A stretch of 58,474 bases of DNA from Clostridia bacterium. GTDB lineage: Bacteria > Bacillota > Clostridia > Oscillospirales > CAG-272. Below, piece after piece: positions 16,655-25,279 of the stretch; within the stretch, counting starts at the first letter, position 1; the number at the start of each line of letters is the position of its first letter. The DNA is taken from NCBI GenBank assembly GCA_017520505.1, contig JAFXFN010000009.1:1-58474 (forward strand). Reading direction: 5' to 3'. Below the pieces are notes generated by a model, which ran no database searches, was not told the DNA's origin, and was given only the letters and a program-made list of their open reading frames with translations. A program made the translations under genes and the position numbers.

Positions 16655-17812
16655 TTAAAAATTATCAATTAATGATTCTATTTGTTTTACAGAAATATCC
16701 TTTTGGTATTCTATTCCCCTTTTTTCTGCTTCACTTTTGCATTTATAAAAGAATGTTTTGTCTTTAAGCATTTTTACAATACCATTTTTGAAATCTTCTT
16801 TATTGTTTTCTGTAATTATTCCGCAGTTATATTCACCGAAGGTTTCTTGGACAACGCTACAACATGATACGATGGGTTTTCCGAGTATGATCGCCTCTTG
16901 TGATACCACATGTAACCCTTCGTATACAGAAGAACATACTAAAAAATCTGCCTGCTGTATATAAGGATATGGATTTGATTTGAAACCCGTTAAAATAACT
17001 GTATCTGTTACATTTAATTCTTTGATAAGTGCTTTCAAATCAGACTCTAAGGGACCTCCACCTACTATGCAAAGTGTGTGTAAATATCCTTCGCTAATCA
17101 GTTCTGCGTGAACTTGTATGAGCATTTGAAAGTTCTTTTCCCAACTCAAACGGCCGACCGCACATATTATGGGGAATTTCTTGTTATAATCAATTTGGCA
17201 AGGTTCAATTGACAAAGAGAGTATACGCTTATAATCAATGGGATTATAAATAACTTTTACATTTCTATTTATTCCCAAAAGATCGTTCAGGGCGTCGGCA
17301 ACATAATTTGAAACACATATACAGTGATCGAATTTATTGAAAAAACGACGCTGCCTTTTTCTGGTTTTAAAATATAACTTCCAACTGTCTATTTTGCGAA
17401 GATCTGTATGTACCCATAAAAATTTTTGAGATTTTTTATTTGAAGAGGAAGCAATGATGGCTGCTGCTTCGTTGTGCATAAATGCAATTTCAACATCAAA
17501 TTTTTCACGAATAGCAATTCGATAGAAAATAGAGGGAAAACGAAATTCACTGAAATCAGCCATTCTGCTTAATACGACGTTATACAACCTTTGCAGAATA
17601 TTTTTTCCGGGGGTTAGATAATCGCAGCATTCACGCAAATGTACCCCATAATCCTGTAGCGCAAGAAATTTATCTCGAAAATCACCTTGTTTACGACGCA
17701 CCATTATGGTTACATCGTATTTCTCTTTATCTAACAGTTTGGCATATTCTATTAAAACCCGTTCTGCACCGCCGCCAAAATAACTTCGTATATAAAACAG
17801 TACTTTTTTCAT
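16655..17812 (-). CDS. Glycosyltransferase family 4 protein
   Basis: A 385-residue GT-B glycosyltransferase. The N-terminal nucleotide-free domain opens MKKVLFYIRSYFGGGAERV. The C-terminal domain has the retaining E-x7-E motif as EGLHVVSQE (~300) after GRLSWEKNFQML, the usual NDP-sugar region. It would add a sugar to a cell-surface glycan. It lies at the end of a leftward housekeeping run, 69 bases after hprK. It is clearly more AT-rich than hslO and hprK, and no other glycan gene is near, so it may have been acquired separately. Confidence 0.88.
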   Translation of the reverse strand: MKKVLFYIRSYFGGGAERVLIEYAKLLDKEKYDVTIMVRRKQGDFRDKFLALQDYGVHLRECCDYLTPGKNILQRLYNVVLSRMADFSEFRFPSIFYRIAIREKFDVEIAFMHNEAAAIIASSSNKKSQKFLWVHTDLRKIDSWKLYFKTRKRQRRFFNKFDHCICVSNYVADALNDLLGINRNVKVIYNPIDYKRILSLSIEPCQIDYNKKFPIICAVGRLSWEKNFQMLIQVHAELISEGYLHTLCIVGGGPLESDLKALIKELNVTDTVILTGFKSNPYPYIQQADFLVCSSVYEGLHVVSQEAIILGKPIVSCCSVVQETFGEYNCGIITENNKEDFKNGIVKMLKDKTFFYKCKSEAEKRGIEYQKDISVKQIESLIDNF

Positions 17813-17881
17813 TTTGTTACCTTTAAAATTTAAAACGTATTTATGGAAATTAACTCTTAAAATTTGAAAAAGTAAAATATA

Positions 17882-18823
17882 TTATCTGTTTTCGTCGCCA
17901 AACTGTCCCATCAGCTTTTTGTTGAATTCGACCGCTGTGTTGAAGCCCATCTTTTTCTGACGGTGGTTCATTGCGGCAATTTCGATAATTACAGCCAGGT
18001 TTCTGCCGGGACGTACGGGTATTGTTATTGAGGGGATGTCGATGCCGAGAATGTCGGTATACTCCGATTCAAGTCCGAAACGGTCGTACATTTTACCCTG
18101 TACCCACGCCTCAAGCTTGATTATAAGGTCGATCTTTTCCGACATCTTGACAGCACCCATACCGAATATTCTGCGTACGTCGATGATGCCGATGCCTCTA
18201 AGCTCAACGTAGTGGCGGATTATTTCGGGTGCGGAGCCGACAAGTGATTTTGCCGAAACACGCTTGATTTCAACCGCATCGTCAGCTATCAGTCGGTGAC
18301 CTCTTTTTACAAGCTCAATTGCGGTCTCACTCTTGCCGATTCCGCTGTCGCCGAGTATGAGTATACCCTCGCCGTATACCTCGACGAATACGCCGTGGCG
18401 TGTAACACGGGGCGCAAGGGAAATATTGAGCGATGCTATAAGCGCCGCCATAAAAGACGATGTCTGGCTGTGCGTGCGGAAAAGCGGAACGTTATATTTT
18501 TTGCAAAGCTCTATCTGCTCATCTGATATGGGAAGGTCAGTTGTTACGATGACCGCAACGGGATGCTCACGCACCACGTTTTCAAACGCCTGCGCGCGGT
18601 TTTCCTCAGGAAGGCTTTGTATGTACTCATACTCAACTCTGCCGATTATCTGTATTCTTCTGGGATCAAACAGATCGTCAAAGCCTGTGAGCTTGAGTCC
18701 CGGACGGTTCAATTCACTGCGTCCGACAACGATGCTTTCATACTTTTCGGGAATAAATATTTTTTCCAAAGAAAATTCATCTGCAACCGATGACAGGGGG
18801 ATTGAATAAATATCTTCACTCAT
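17882..18823 (-). CDS. hprK: HPr kinase/phosphorylase
   Basis: A 313-residue protein, the usual length. The N-terminal HprK domain (~1-130) is followed by the kinase domain. The catalytic His lies in TRHGVF, the P-loop is GDSGIGKSE (~158), the family signature is LRGIGIIDVRRIFG (~205), and the C-terminal signature contains RPGRNLAVIIEIAAMN. The enzyme phosphorylates HPr on Ser46 in response to fructose-1,6-bisphosphate and drives carbon catabolite repression in Firmicutes; it also reverses the reaction. Its first 8 bases overlap the end of hslO, so it is translated from the same mRNA. Confidence 0.96.
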   Translation of the reverse strand: MSEDIYSIPLSSVADEFSLEKIFIPEKYESIVVGRSELNRPGLKLTGFDDLFDPRRIQIIGRVEYEYIQSLPEENRAQAFENVVREHPVAVIVTTDLPISDEQIELCKKYNVPLFRTHSQTSSFMAALIASLNISLAPRVTRHGVFVEVYGEGILILGDSGIGKSETAIELVKRGHRLIADDAVEIKRVSAKSLVGSAPEIIRHYVELRGIGIIDVRRIFGMGAVKMSEKIDLIIKLEAWVQGKMYDRFGLESEYTDILGIDIPSITIPVRPGRNLAVIIEIAAMNHRQKKMGFNTAVEFNKKLMGQFGDENR

Positions 18824-19694
18824 CGTCCTCTATCCTTCCTAAAATATAATCTTTTTCAAAATAGTATTTTTTATCGCAGAAACGGCAGGTAACTTCGATC
18901 TTTTCCTGCGTTTTGTATATTTCCTCAAGCTCCTTGCGTCCGATAGAGATAACGGCACGCTCCGTTCTTTCAACAGAGCAGTCGCAAACGTATCCGACGT
19001 CTATTTCGTCAAATAAGTCATATTCGATGCCTGTCATTGCAAGGTCGAGTATTTCTTCGTTTGAAAGACCGTTGGAGAACAGCTTTGACACGTTTGAAAG
19101 TGCCATGGCATTTTTTTCAAGCTTTTCGATTATCTCGTTTCCCGCACCCGGCATAAGCTGGATTATTACACCGCCTGCGGCTTTGCACGAGAGGTCTGTA
19201 TCTACAAGCACACCGAGAGCGAGGAGTGTGGGCACCTGCTCACTTTCCGCAAAATATGCGGTAATATCCTCTGCGACCTCTCCGCTTCTTATCTCGGAAA
19301 TTCCGATATAAGGCTCGTTTAAGCCGATGTCCTTGACTACCTGCATAACACCTCCGCCGATAGCACCCGAAACGTCAAGCTTGCCGTTTGACTTCAGGGG
19401 AATATCAACGCCGGGGTTCTGTATACAGCCCTTGACGTTGCCTTTATAATCGGCAACTGCCATAACCATTCCCGCAGGGCCGTCGCCTCTGAATGTAAGC
19501 GTTATGCTGTTGCCCTTATCCTTGAGCATACAGCCCATAAGAGAAGCGCCTGTCATAACACGTCCGAGTACAGCAGATGCCGTCGGTGTCGTATGGTGAT
19601 ATGATATCATTGTGTTTACGATGTCTGTTGAATTTATGACCATAATGCGTGCTTGTCCGCATCTTGTCATAGCACGTAAGATTGTAGAATTCAT
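18816..19694 (-). CDS. hslO: Hsp33 redox-regulated chaperone
   Basis: A 292-residue protein of typical length. The N-terminal substrate-binding domain begins near RMIVINSTDIV. The C-terminal redox switch has all four zinc cysteines, CDC near 235 and CRFC near 270. Oxidation of these releases zinc and turns on holdase activity that protects unfolded proteins. It overlaps hprK by 8 bases and begins 4 bases after the methyltransferase stop, part of one compact operon. Confidence 0.95.
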   Translation of the reverse strand: MNSTILRAMTRCGQARIMVINSTDIVNTMISYHHTTPTASAVLGRVMTGASLMGCMLKDKGNSITLTFRGDGPAGMVMAVADYKGNVKGCIQNPGVDIPLKSNGKLDVSGAIGGGVMQVVKDIGLNEPYIGISEIRSGEVAEDITAYFAESEQVPTLLALGVLVDTDLSCKAAGGVIIQLMPGAGNEIIEKLEKNAMALSNVSKLFSNGLSNEEILDLAMTGIEYDLFDEIDVGYVCDCSVERTERAVISIGRKELEEIYKTQEKIEVTCRFCDKKYYFEKDYILGRIEDDE

Positions 19695-19698
19695 ATAT

Positions 19699-20448
19699 TT
19701 ATCCTTTTATTGCACGGCAGACGTAATGCGCACGCTGTGACGTTGGCGATGGTGCTGTATCTGACAGCTCACCGTAAACAGCCAACACCTCAAAGCCGCA
19801 TTTTTCAAGCGTTGATCTTATGAAATCATCGCTGTGACAGTATTCTGTCTGTTGCTCGTCTTCCCGTGTATAAGTTCCGTTTTTGTTTTGTGAAAAAAGC
19901 GAAAGAGAAAAAAGACAGCTTTTCTTGCTGGGGTCATATCCGCAGCTCCAGGCAAGCAGGTGCTCACCCGTGTCATTTTCCAAAATGAAATCGTTTTCGC
20001 CGTATACGTTTTCAAATTTGTATTCTGTATTTATATCGAAGATAAGAAGTCCGTCGGGATCAAGATACAAATGACAGCAGGAAAAGAATTTTGCTGCGCC
20101 GTTGGAATCAAGGTAATTTACGCTGTCGAGGCAGGAAATTACGGCTGATACCGTTCCGTAAAGCTCAAAATCCCTCATATCCTGATTCAAAAGCAGTATG
20201 TTCATAGGGCATCGTTCACGTGCCGCTGACAGCATACTGTAGGAAATGTCAAGTCCTATCATATCGTAGCCAACTTCGGCAAGCTTTGCCGTGAGCTTGC
20301 CCGTGCCGCAAGCGGCATCGAGCACAAGCTCGCAAGGGGTGACCGAATGTTTTTTCAAAAGTCCGTCTATGTATTCTGCCCATCTGTCGGTATCAACGCC
20401 CGACAGCTCATCGTATATCTCTGATATTACTTCGTACTGTCCGTTCAC
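19699..20448 (-). CDS. Class I SAM-dependent methyltransferase
   Basis: A 249-residue methyltransferase. Motif I is LDAACGTGKLTAKLAEVG (~45), followed by the acidic end of strand 2 in IGLDIS, and post-I motifs VISCLDSVNYL (~105). The substrate is unknown; the family contains both metabolite and tRNA methyltransferases. It overlaps yerC by 4 bases (ATGA) and is followed by hslO after 4 bases, so expression is coupled. Confidence 0.88.
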   Translation of the reverse strand: MNGQYEVISEIYDELSGVDTDRWAEYIDGLLKKHSVTPCELVLDAACGTGKLTAKLAEVGYDMIGLDISYSMLSAARERCPMNILLLNQDMRDFELYGTVSAVISCLDSVNYLDSNGAAKFFSCCHLYLDPDGLLIFDINTEYKFENVYGENDFILENDTGEHLLAWSCGYDPSKKSCLFSLSLFSQNKNGTYTREDEQQTEYCHSDDFIRSTLEKCGFEVLAVYGELSDTAPSPTSQRAHYVCRAIKG

Positions 20449-20732
20449 TTTTTCAGCCTTTCAAGTACGTTTACGTATCCGTCGGTGCCGTATTTAAGAC
20501 AACGGTTGACACGGCTTATCGTTGCTGTTGAAAGCCCCGTCTGCTCCGACACCTCCGTATAAACGGAATTGTTATAGAGCATTTTTGCCGCGTGCATACG
20601 CTTTGACATTTCCTGGATCTCTGCAATAGTGCAGAGATCTTCGAAAAAGTCATAACATTCTTCGACGGAATTAAGGCTGAGAATGCCTTCAAACAGAAAA
20701 TCTATTCTTTCGTCTTTGATCTTTTTTCCCAT
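20445..20732 (-). CDS. yerC: YerC/YecD-family TrpR-like regulator
   Basis: A 95-residue helical protein of the Trp-repressor superfamily, YerC type. The helix-turn-helix lies near 60-85, with SEQTGLSTATISRVNRCL. In Firmicutes the family's targets are largely unknown; it does not need a trp operon nearby and none is seen. It is encoded 18 bases after thrC and overlaps the methyltransferase gene by 4 bases. Confidence 0.9.
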   Translation of the reverse strand: MGKKIKDERIDFLFEGILSLNSVEECYDFFEDLCTIAEIQEMSKRMHAAKMLYNNSVYTEVSEQTGLSTATISRVNRCLKYGTDGYVNVLERLKK

Positions 20733-20750
20733 TTCGTTCTCCGTGGTTGC

Positions 20751-22223
20751 TTATGAAAGTATTTTAAGTGTTTCTTCCGCCATTTCATCGGGGGATATTA
20801 CGTTCGTGAAGCGAACTGTCTTATCTTTAAGTGTTGCAAGAGGTGCGGGAATTTCAACACCTGTAAGCTTGTTAAGCTCATAAAGCGGAGCAAATTCATC
20901 TCCGTCAGCCTCGCCGCCGACAGCTGCAAGAACGTCTTTAGCAAACTTGTAGGGGCTCGCTGTGCTTACCGTTACCATATTTTCATCATTGTAGTAACGG
21001 AACTTGCTTGCGCAGTAGAGCGCAACGCCCGTGTGTGTATCGGAAAGATACTTGACCTTGTCATAAACGAAGCCGATCTCGTCCATTGTGTGCGCTTCGT
21101 TTGCATAATATCCGACGAACGTTTCCTTGATCTTGTTAAGCTCGTCAAGCTCTATCTTGTATTTGCCCGTTGAGTTGAGGCGAGCCATATATTCAGCCGT
21201 CTTTTCAGCACCGCAAATAAGATAAAGAAGTCTTTCGAGGTTGCTGGAAATAAGAATATCCATAGAGGGGGACATTGTCTGGAAGAATTTTCTTCTTCTG
21301 TCGTATACACCCGTTGTAAGGAAGTCGGAAAGAATGTTATTGCGGTTTGAAGCACAGATGAGCTTGCCTATGGGAAGTCCCATCTGCTTTGCGATGTATG
21401 CGGCAAAGATGTTGCCGAAGTTACCTGTGGGAACTGTGAAGTTGAGAACCTCGCCCGACTTCAGTACACCCTCTTTAAGCAGGTCGCAGTATGCTGAAAC
21501 GTAGTAAACGACCTGAGGTGCAAGTCTGCCCCAGTTGATGGAGTTTGCGCTCGTCAGTATGTATCCGCCGTCGTTGAGCTTTTTGTTTATTTCAGCATCG
21601 GAGAATATCTTTTTAACACCGTTCTGTGCATCGTCGAAATTGCCCTCAATAGCGCAAACAGAAACGTTTTCACCCTCCTGTGTTGCCATCTGAAGCTTCT
21701 GCACCTTACTTACACCGTGAACGGGGTAGAATACCTTTATAGCAATGCCGGGAACGTCACGGTAGCCTTCAAGGGCCGCCTTTCCCGTGTCACCGGACGT
21801 TGCAACGAGAATGAGTGCTGTTTTTTCCTCACCTGTCATTTTGAGCGCACGTGAAAGAAGACGGGGCATTATCTGAAGCGCCATATCCTTGAATGCGCAC
21901 GTGGGACCGTGGAAAAGCTCAAGCACGTATCCGCCCTCGTCAAGCTGGTGAAGGGGAGCCGCCCCGCCGGGGAAGTTCTTTTCGCTGTATGCTTCGATAC
22001 AGTCGGCAAGAAGCTCGTCCTTGTTATAGTCGTCTAAAAATCTGTACAGAATGTCAGCTGCTCTGTGTGCATAGTCCATTTCGCAAAGTGCTTTTATATC
22101 GTCCTCTGTAAGCTTGGGGATTTCTGTCGGCATATAAAGACCGCCGTCGGGTGCGATTCCTTTCTTTATTGCGTAAGCTCCGGAAACAAGCTCGCTGTTT
22201 CCTCTTGTACTGCAGTATTTCAT
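20751..22223 (-). CDS. thrC: Threonine synthase
   Basis: A 490-residue PLP enzyme of the longer threonine synthase class. It has the N-terminal CSTRGNSELVSG stretch, the PLP-Lys motif HGPTCAFKDMALQ (~108) and the phosphate-binding VATSGDTGKAAL (~160). It converts O-phosphohomoserine to threonine in the cytoplasm. The RBS (GGAAGGA) lies just upstream. It is separated from homoserine kinase and dehydrogenase genes, which are not in this window. Confidence 0.95.
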   Translation of the reverse strand: MKYCSTRGNSELVSGAYAIKKGIAPDGGLYMPTEIPKLTEDDIKALCEMDYAHRAADILYRFLDDYNKDELLADCIEAYSEKNFPGGAAPLHQLDEGGYVLELFHGPTCAFKDMALQIMPRLLSRALKMTGEEKTALILVATSGDTGKAALEGYRDVPGIAIKVFYPVHGVSKVQKLQMATQEGENVSVCAIEGNFDDAQNGVKKIFSDAEINKKLNDGGYILTSANSINWGRLAPQVVYYVSAYCDLLKEGVLKSGEVLNFTVPTGNFGNIFAAYIAKQMGLPIGKLICASNRNNILSDFLTTGVYDRRRKFFQTMSPSMDILISSNLERLLYLICGAEKTAEYMARLNSTGKYKIELDELNKIKETFVGYYANEAHTMDEIGFVYDKVKYLSDTHTGVALYCASKFRYYNDENMVTVSTASPYKFAKDVLAAVGGEADGDEFAPLYELNKLTGVEIPAPLATLKDKTVRFTNVISPDEMAEETLKILS

Positions 22224-22247
22224 AATATATATCCTTCCTGAAAATAA

Positions 22248-22853
22248 TTAACTTTTGTTTACTGTGTTTGCATATTCGGCATATTCCGCCATCTGGTTTC
22301 CGAGCCGTATCAGCTCGCCCATTACACGCTGTCTGCCTTTTTCCGTTCTATACCAGTTATCACGGCTTATGTCCGACGTGACGACGGGACATATTGAAAA
22401 TTCACATTCGGGGAAAGCCCACTTGTAATATGTGTAAGCACGTCTTGCGTGGAAAGCGTGGCAAACAAGAATTGCTTTTTTGACCTGTAAGCCCTTTTCG
22501 TCACACAGCTTTTTTGAGAAAAACGCATTCTGATATGTGTACTGCGCCTCATCCTCGCCGAGTATTGCACCGAACGGCACACCGCTTTTTAAAAGAATGT
22601 CGGTGTACATTTCACATTCCGTTTCGTAAACGATGCCCTCTGTTTCCGTGCCCGGAAGCGAAGGCATATATTTTCCCCTGGTTATTGAATATTTACCTGA
22701 CGGAATAACATATTCGGCGTACCCTTCAAGGTACAATTCCGCCGCACGTCTTGGCAAAAGCGGATTTGATGAACCCGGTACGAATATCACGTCTGATATT
22801 TTCACTTCGTTTTCCAAAAAAATATATTCTGTTGTGTCCTTGATAAAATCCAT
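22248..22853 (-). CDS. YdcF/DUF218-family protein
   Basis: A 201-residue DUF218 protein. It contains the family start VIFVPGSSNPLLPRRAAELYLEG near 23, with the conserved Arg, and later the HAFHARRAYTYYKW motif (~150). ElyC, SanA and YdcF belong to this family; roles include envelope-related functions and SAM binding. There is no signal peptide or membrane helix, so it is cytoplasmic. It is the first gene of the leftward thrC-yerC-hslO-hprK run, 45 bases after a good promoter. Confidence 0.82.
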   Translation of the reverse strand: MDFIKDTTEYIFLENEVKISDVIFVPGSSNPLLPRRAAELYLEGYAEYVIPSGKYSITRGKYMPSLPGTETEGIVYETECEMYTDILLKSGVPFGAILGEDEAQYTYQNAFFSKKLCDEKGLQVKKAILVCHAFHARRAYTYYKWAFPECEFSICPVVTSDISRDNWYRTEKGRQRVMGELIRLGNQMAEYAEYANTVNKS

Positions 22854-22898
22854 ACAGTTTCTTTCTTTCTCTTTGCCGTACGTTCATATACAAAGTAT

Positions 22899-22927
22899 AT
22901 TATATAACAATTCATTGATAAATGCAA
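22899..22927 (-). promoter_or_regulatory. Promoter of the YdcF-thrC-hslO-hprK run
   Basis: On the minus strand: TTGCAT (22927-22922), a 17-base spacer and TATAAT (22904-22899), 45 bases before the YdcF-like start codon. Confidence 0.7.
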
Positions 22928-22977
22928 GTGTTTTATAAATAATTTATCACACTAATGCGTAAAAATTCAAAAATTGC

Positions 22978-23006
22978 TTGATTTATCCTCTGCTTTGGTG
23001 TATAAT
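22978..23006 (+). promoter_or_regulatory. Promoter of pth
   Basis: TTGATT (22978-22983), a 17-base spacer and TATAAT (23001-23006), 28 bases before the pth start. Confidence 0.75.
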
Positions 23007-23034
23007 GCTTAAAGTTCATTAAAGGAGTTTTGAT

Positions 23035-23631
23035 ATGTTCGGTATGAAAGCACGCACGGGCGGCGTTGATTATATAGTTGTATGCCTCGGAAATCCGGGT
23101 GATAAATATACGACCACAAGGCATAATATGGGTTTTCTTTGCGGTGATTATATCGCTGATAAAGAGGGCTTTTCGTTTAAGAAGATAAAGTTTAAATCGA
23201 ATTACGAAATCGTTGATTTTCATGGCTTTAAGGTAATGTTTATGAAGCCGCAGACGTTTATGAATTCATCAGGGGAAGCCGTACGCCCTGCAGCTGATTT
23301 TTATAAAGTCCCCGCTGAAAACATTATTGTGCTTGTCGATGATATCAACCTTGATGTAGGTCAGATGAGAATACGCCGCAAGGGCTCCTCGGGCGGTCAT
23401 AACGGAATGAAGAGCATAGCGGAGCACTTGAAAACCGACGATTATCCTCGGATAAAGCTCGGTGTCGGCAAAAAGCCGCATCCCGACTTTGACCTTGCCG
23501 ATTTTGTTCTCGGTAATTTTTCTCCCGCTGATATGAAAAAGCTCCCCGATGTGTTTGAAAATGCTTCTTCAGCTTTGGCTCTCATAATGAAGGGTGACTT
23601 TGACGGAGCAATGTGTAAATACAATTCGTAA
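23035..23631 (+). CDS. pth: Peptidyl-tRNA hydrolase
   Basis: A 198-residue enzyme with the full Pth pattern: LGNPGDKYTTTRHNMGF with the catalytic His (~35), MKPQTFMNSSGEA (~78), and DDINLDVGQMRIRRKGSSGG (~102). It frees tRNA from prematurely released peptidyl-tRNA. The RBS is AAAGGAG, 7 bases from the ATG. It is monocistronic with its own promoter, and lacks the usual mfd or spoVG neighbours within this window. Confidence 0.96.
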   Translation: MFGMKARTGGVDYIVVCLGNPGDKYTTTRHNMGFLCGDYIADKEGFSFKKIKFKSNYEIVDFHGFKVMFMKPQTFMNSSGEAVRPAADFYKVPAENIIVLVDDINLDVGQMRIRRKGSSGGHNGMKSIAEHLKTDDYPRIKLGVGKKPHPDFDLADFVLGNFSPADMKKLPDVFENASSALALIMKGDFDGAMCKYNS

Positions 23632-23690
23632 AGAAGTCCTGCTTTTCGCTTTGAAAACGCAAGGAATAACGTAGAAACCCGATACAGAAA

Positions 23691-23738
23691 ATTTGTGATG
23701 TTCTTATCGGAGACATCACAAATCGGCTTTCTTATATT
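23691..23738 (+). terminator. Probable terminator of pth
   Basis: An 11-bp stem ATTTGTGATGT / ACATCACAAAT (23691-23701 and 23713-23723) is followed by a T-rich stretch to 23738. Flanking CCGAT/ATCGG can extend it across a bulge. Confidence 0.6.
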
Positions 23739-23742
23739 TTAA

Positions 23743-23801
23743 CCGCAATAAACAACTACAATACCCCGACAGACACTAAAAAGTCTGTCGGGGTATTGCG
23801 G
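23743..23801. repeat. Long palindrome between convergent genes
   Basis: A perfect 15-bp stem AATACCCCGACAGAC (23760-23774) and its complement (23783-23797) has an 8-base loop. CCGCAATA at 23743-23750 also complements TATTGCGG at 23794-23801, so two alternative pairings exist. It abuts the stop of the GNAT gene and may end its transcript, but lacks a T-run. Confidence 0.6.
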
Positions 23802-23802
23802 C

Positions 23803-24288
23803 TTATGAAAAAATCAGTTCCATATATCCACATGTAAACGGAAAAAAATCGAATTTTTGCGTCTTTACGGGCTTAAAGCCGAAAGATTCATACCATTTTT
23901 TCAAAATTTGATTTTCTTCCACGATTCCGATGTTCATTTTTAAACATTCCAAGCCTTGTGCTGATTGAAATGAATGCAGTAACAATTTTTCTCCTATGCC
24001 TTGATGTCTAAACTGAGGCAGTACACACAGATTGTTCAGTTCACACTCCTTGTTTCCCAGCAGTGCCAAGGAATAATATCCAACAATCTTTCCATTAATA
24101 ACAAAAGCATACATAGGTCTGTTTTCTTCATTTAACTGCCAAGACAGACGTTGTTCTGTTGTAGCAAAAGCTGTAAAACGAGGTGCGTTTTCGATTGTAA
24201 AGCCAAATTCATCAGCTACCGTTAAAAAGCTTTCTTTAATTACGTCGACACATTCTTTAATATTGTTATTCTTTACGGGTTGTATCAT
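23803..24288 (-). CDS. GNAT-family N-acetyltransferase
   Basis: A 161-residue protein. Motif A of the acetyl-CoA site is LCVLPQFRHQGIGEKLL (Q/R-x-x-G-x-G/A), preceded by the beta-strand KIVGYYSLAL. It acetylates a small molecule or protein amine; the substrate is unknown. The start at 24288 is chosen because AAAGGAG lies 11 bases upstream; the frame extends to 24327 without an RBS. It is monocistronic. Confidence 0.85.
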   Translation of the reverse strand: MIQPVKNNNIKECVDVIKESFLTVADEFGFTIENAPRFTAFATTEQRLSWQLNEENRPMYAFVINGKIVGYYSLALLGNKECELNNLCVLPQFRHQGIGEKLLLHSFQSAQGLECLKMNIGIVEENQILKKWYESFGFKPVKTQKFDFFPFTCGYMELIFS

Positions 24289-24353
24289 ACGGTTATTTCT
24301 CCTTTGTATTACAAATGCATCGGGCAAAGCCCATACCCTCTATTATTTTAATA

Positions 24354-24884
24354 TCATTCATCGTAATACCAACGTATCGGGTTTTCACAGATGTATTTTA
24401 TTCTTGTTTCATAATCCGCTCGATCACGAACAATATGCTCGATATATCCTCGTTGAAAAATGTTATCGCCGACTTCCTTGTTGCAAAACCGTTTGAATGT
24501 GGAAACGATATGCGGCAACATCTCATTGGTAGGGGTCGGCGCCCTCGACGACCCGTTCTTTCGTTTCGGATATTCATTCGGATTAATGAAAATAATGGCG
24601 TGAATATGATCCGGCATAATTATGTATCGGTCAATTTTTACACCGGATATCTTTTCACTTGACAACAAATATTTCTCAACAATCTCACCAATTCGTGTCA
24701 GCCGAATTTGCGGGATTAATGGGTCGTCGTGGGCGCCGACCCCTACCGACGGTTTGATGATATCCGAAAGTATTCTTTTTCTGTCCTTGATGCATATTGT
24801 AACAAAATAAGCACCTTGGGAACTGTAATCATATTGTTTTAGTCGCAAGTTTTTTCTTTTCGGCAAGTCTTTTTCTTTATCCAT
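24354..24884 (-). CDS. REP-associated tyrosine transposase (Y1/IS200-like HUH, RAYT)
   Basis: A 176-residue single-strand transposase of the TnpA_REP type. The HUH metal site is MPDHIHAIIF (~93-102), and the likely nucleophile Tyr lies in the DYETRIKYICENPIRW segment near the C-terminus. YDYSSQGAYFVTIC at ~16 is the classic RAYT N-terminal motif. RAYTs move or maintain REP palindromes and are usually single-copy and immobile. The start at 24884 follows AGGTGA and a TATAAT at 24901-24906; a longer frame to 24929 covers that promoter. Two GC-rich REP-like copies lie inside the gene itself. Confidence 0.88.
   Translation of the reverse strand: MDKEKDLPKRKNLRLKQYDYSSQGAYFVTICIKDRKRILSDIIKPSVGVGAHDDPLIPQIRLTRIGEIVEKYLLSSEKISGVKIDRYIIMPDHIHAIIFINPNEYPKRKNGSSRAPTPTNEMLPHIVSTFKRFCNKEVGDNIFQRGYIEHIVRDRADYETRIKYICENPIRWYYDE
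24529..24554 (+). repeat. REP-like 26-mer, copy 1 (inside RAYT gene)
   Basis: GC-rich 26-mer beginning GTAGGGGTCGGCGCCC and ending CGACGACCC. It matches the reverse complement of 24721-24746 at 25 of 26 positions. It is translated in frame as part of the transposase (around SSRAPTPT). Confidence 0.8.
24721..24746 (-). repeat. REP-like 26-mer, copy 2 (inverted, inside RAYT gene)
   Basis: Inverted partner of 24529-24554 with a single mismatch. It is read in frame as VGVGAHDDP of the transposase. The two copies lie 166 bases apart in opposite orientation within one coding sequence. Confidence 0.8.
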
Positions 24885-24913
24885 TTTTATCACCTGTTCC
24901 ATTATAACACAAA

Positions 24914-24941
24914 TCGGCAGAGGAAACAATCCCTCTGCCGA
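24914..24941 (-). terminator. Hairpin between SASP and RAYT genes
   Basis: A perfect 10-bp stem TCGGCAGAGG / CCTCTGCCGA with an 8-base loop. On the minus strand it is followed by TTTGTGTT and could end the SASP transcript. Confidence 0.6.
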
Positions 24942-25010
24942 AACTTTGCGCCTGCTGATTCTCCGTTAGCAACAGAGAAACTCCGCATTGGCTTTTTTAT
25001 CAAAGCAAAC

Positions 25011-25208
25011 TTATTTGTTTGTCTTGATAGAGTTTTCGTATGACTCGACCATCTTCTTTACCATCTGACCGCCGATAGAACCTGCCTGCTTTGATGTGAG
25101 CTCGCCGTTGTAGCCCTGCTTGAGGTTAACGCCTACTTCGTTTGCGGCTTCCATCTTGAACTTATCGAGTGCTTCCTTTGCTTCGGGAACAAGTCTTTTA
25201 TTTGACAT
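25011..25208 (-). CDS. Alpha/beta-type small acid-soluble spore protein
   Basis: A 65-residue SASP with the family core: EAKEALDKFKMEAANEVG, then the second block from NGELTSKQAGSIGGQMVKKM, including the GPR protease-type Glu region. These proteins coat and protect DNA in dormant spores and are degraded on germination. The start is at 25208, with AAGGAG 8 bases upstream; an upstream in-frame ATG at 25268 lacks an RBS. It is monocistronic. The expected sigma-G promoter could not be identified with confidence. Confidence 0.93.
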   Translation of the reverse strand: MSNKRLVPEAKEALDKFKMEAANEVGVNLKQGYNGELTSKQAGSIGGQMVKKMVESYENSIKTNK

Positions 25209-25279
25209 TTTTATAATTCTCCTTGTAATAAATGTTGAGTTGCCGATCTGATACCCATCGGTATTCACTATCGGATATT

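Noticed and set aside
24354..24884. Complete IS200/IS605 insertion sequence
   Set aside because: No tnpB and no subterminal element ends were seen; the YDYSSQGAYFVT-type N-terminus marks it as a single REP-associated transposase.
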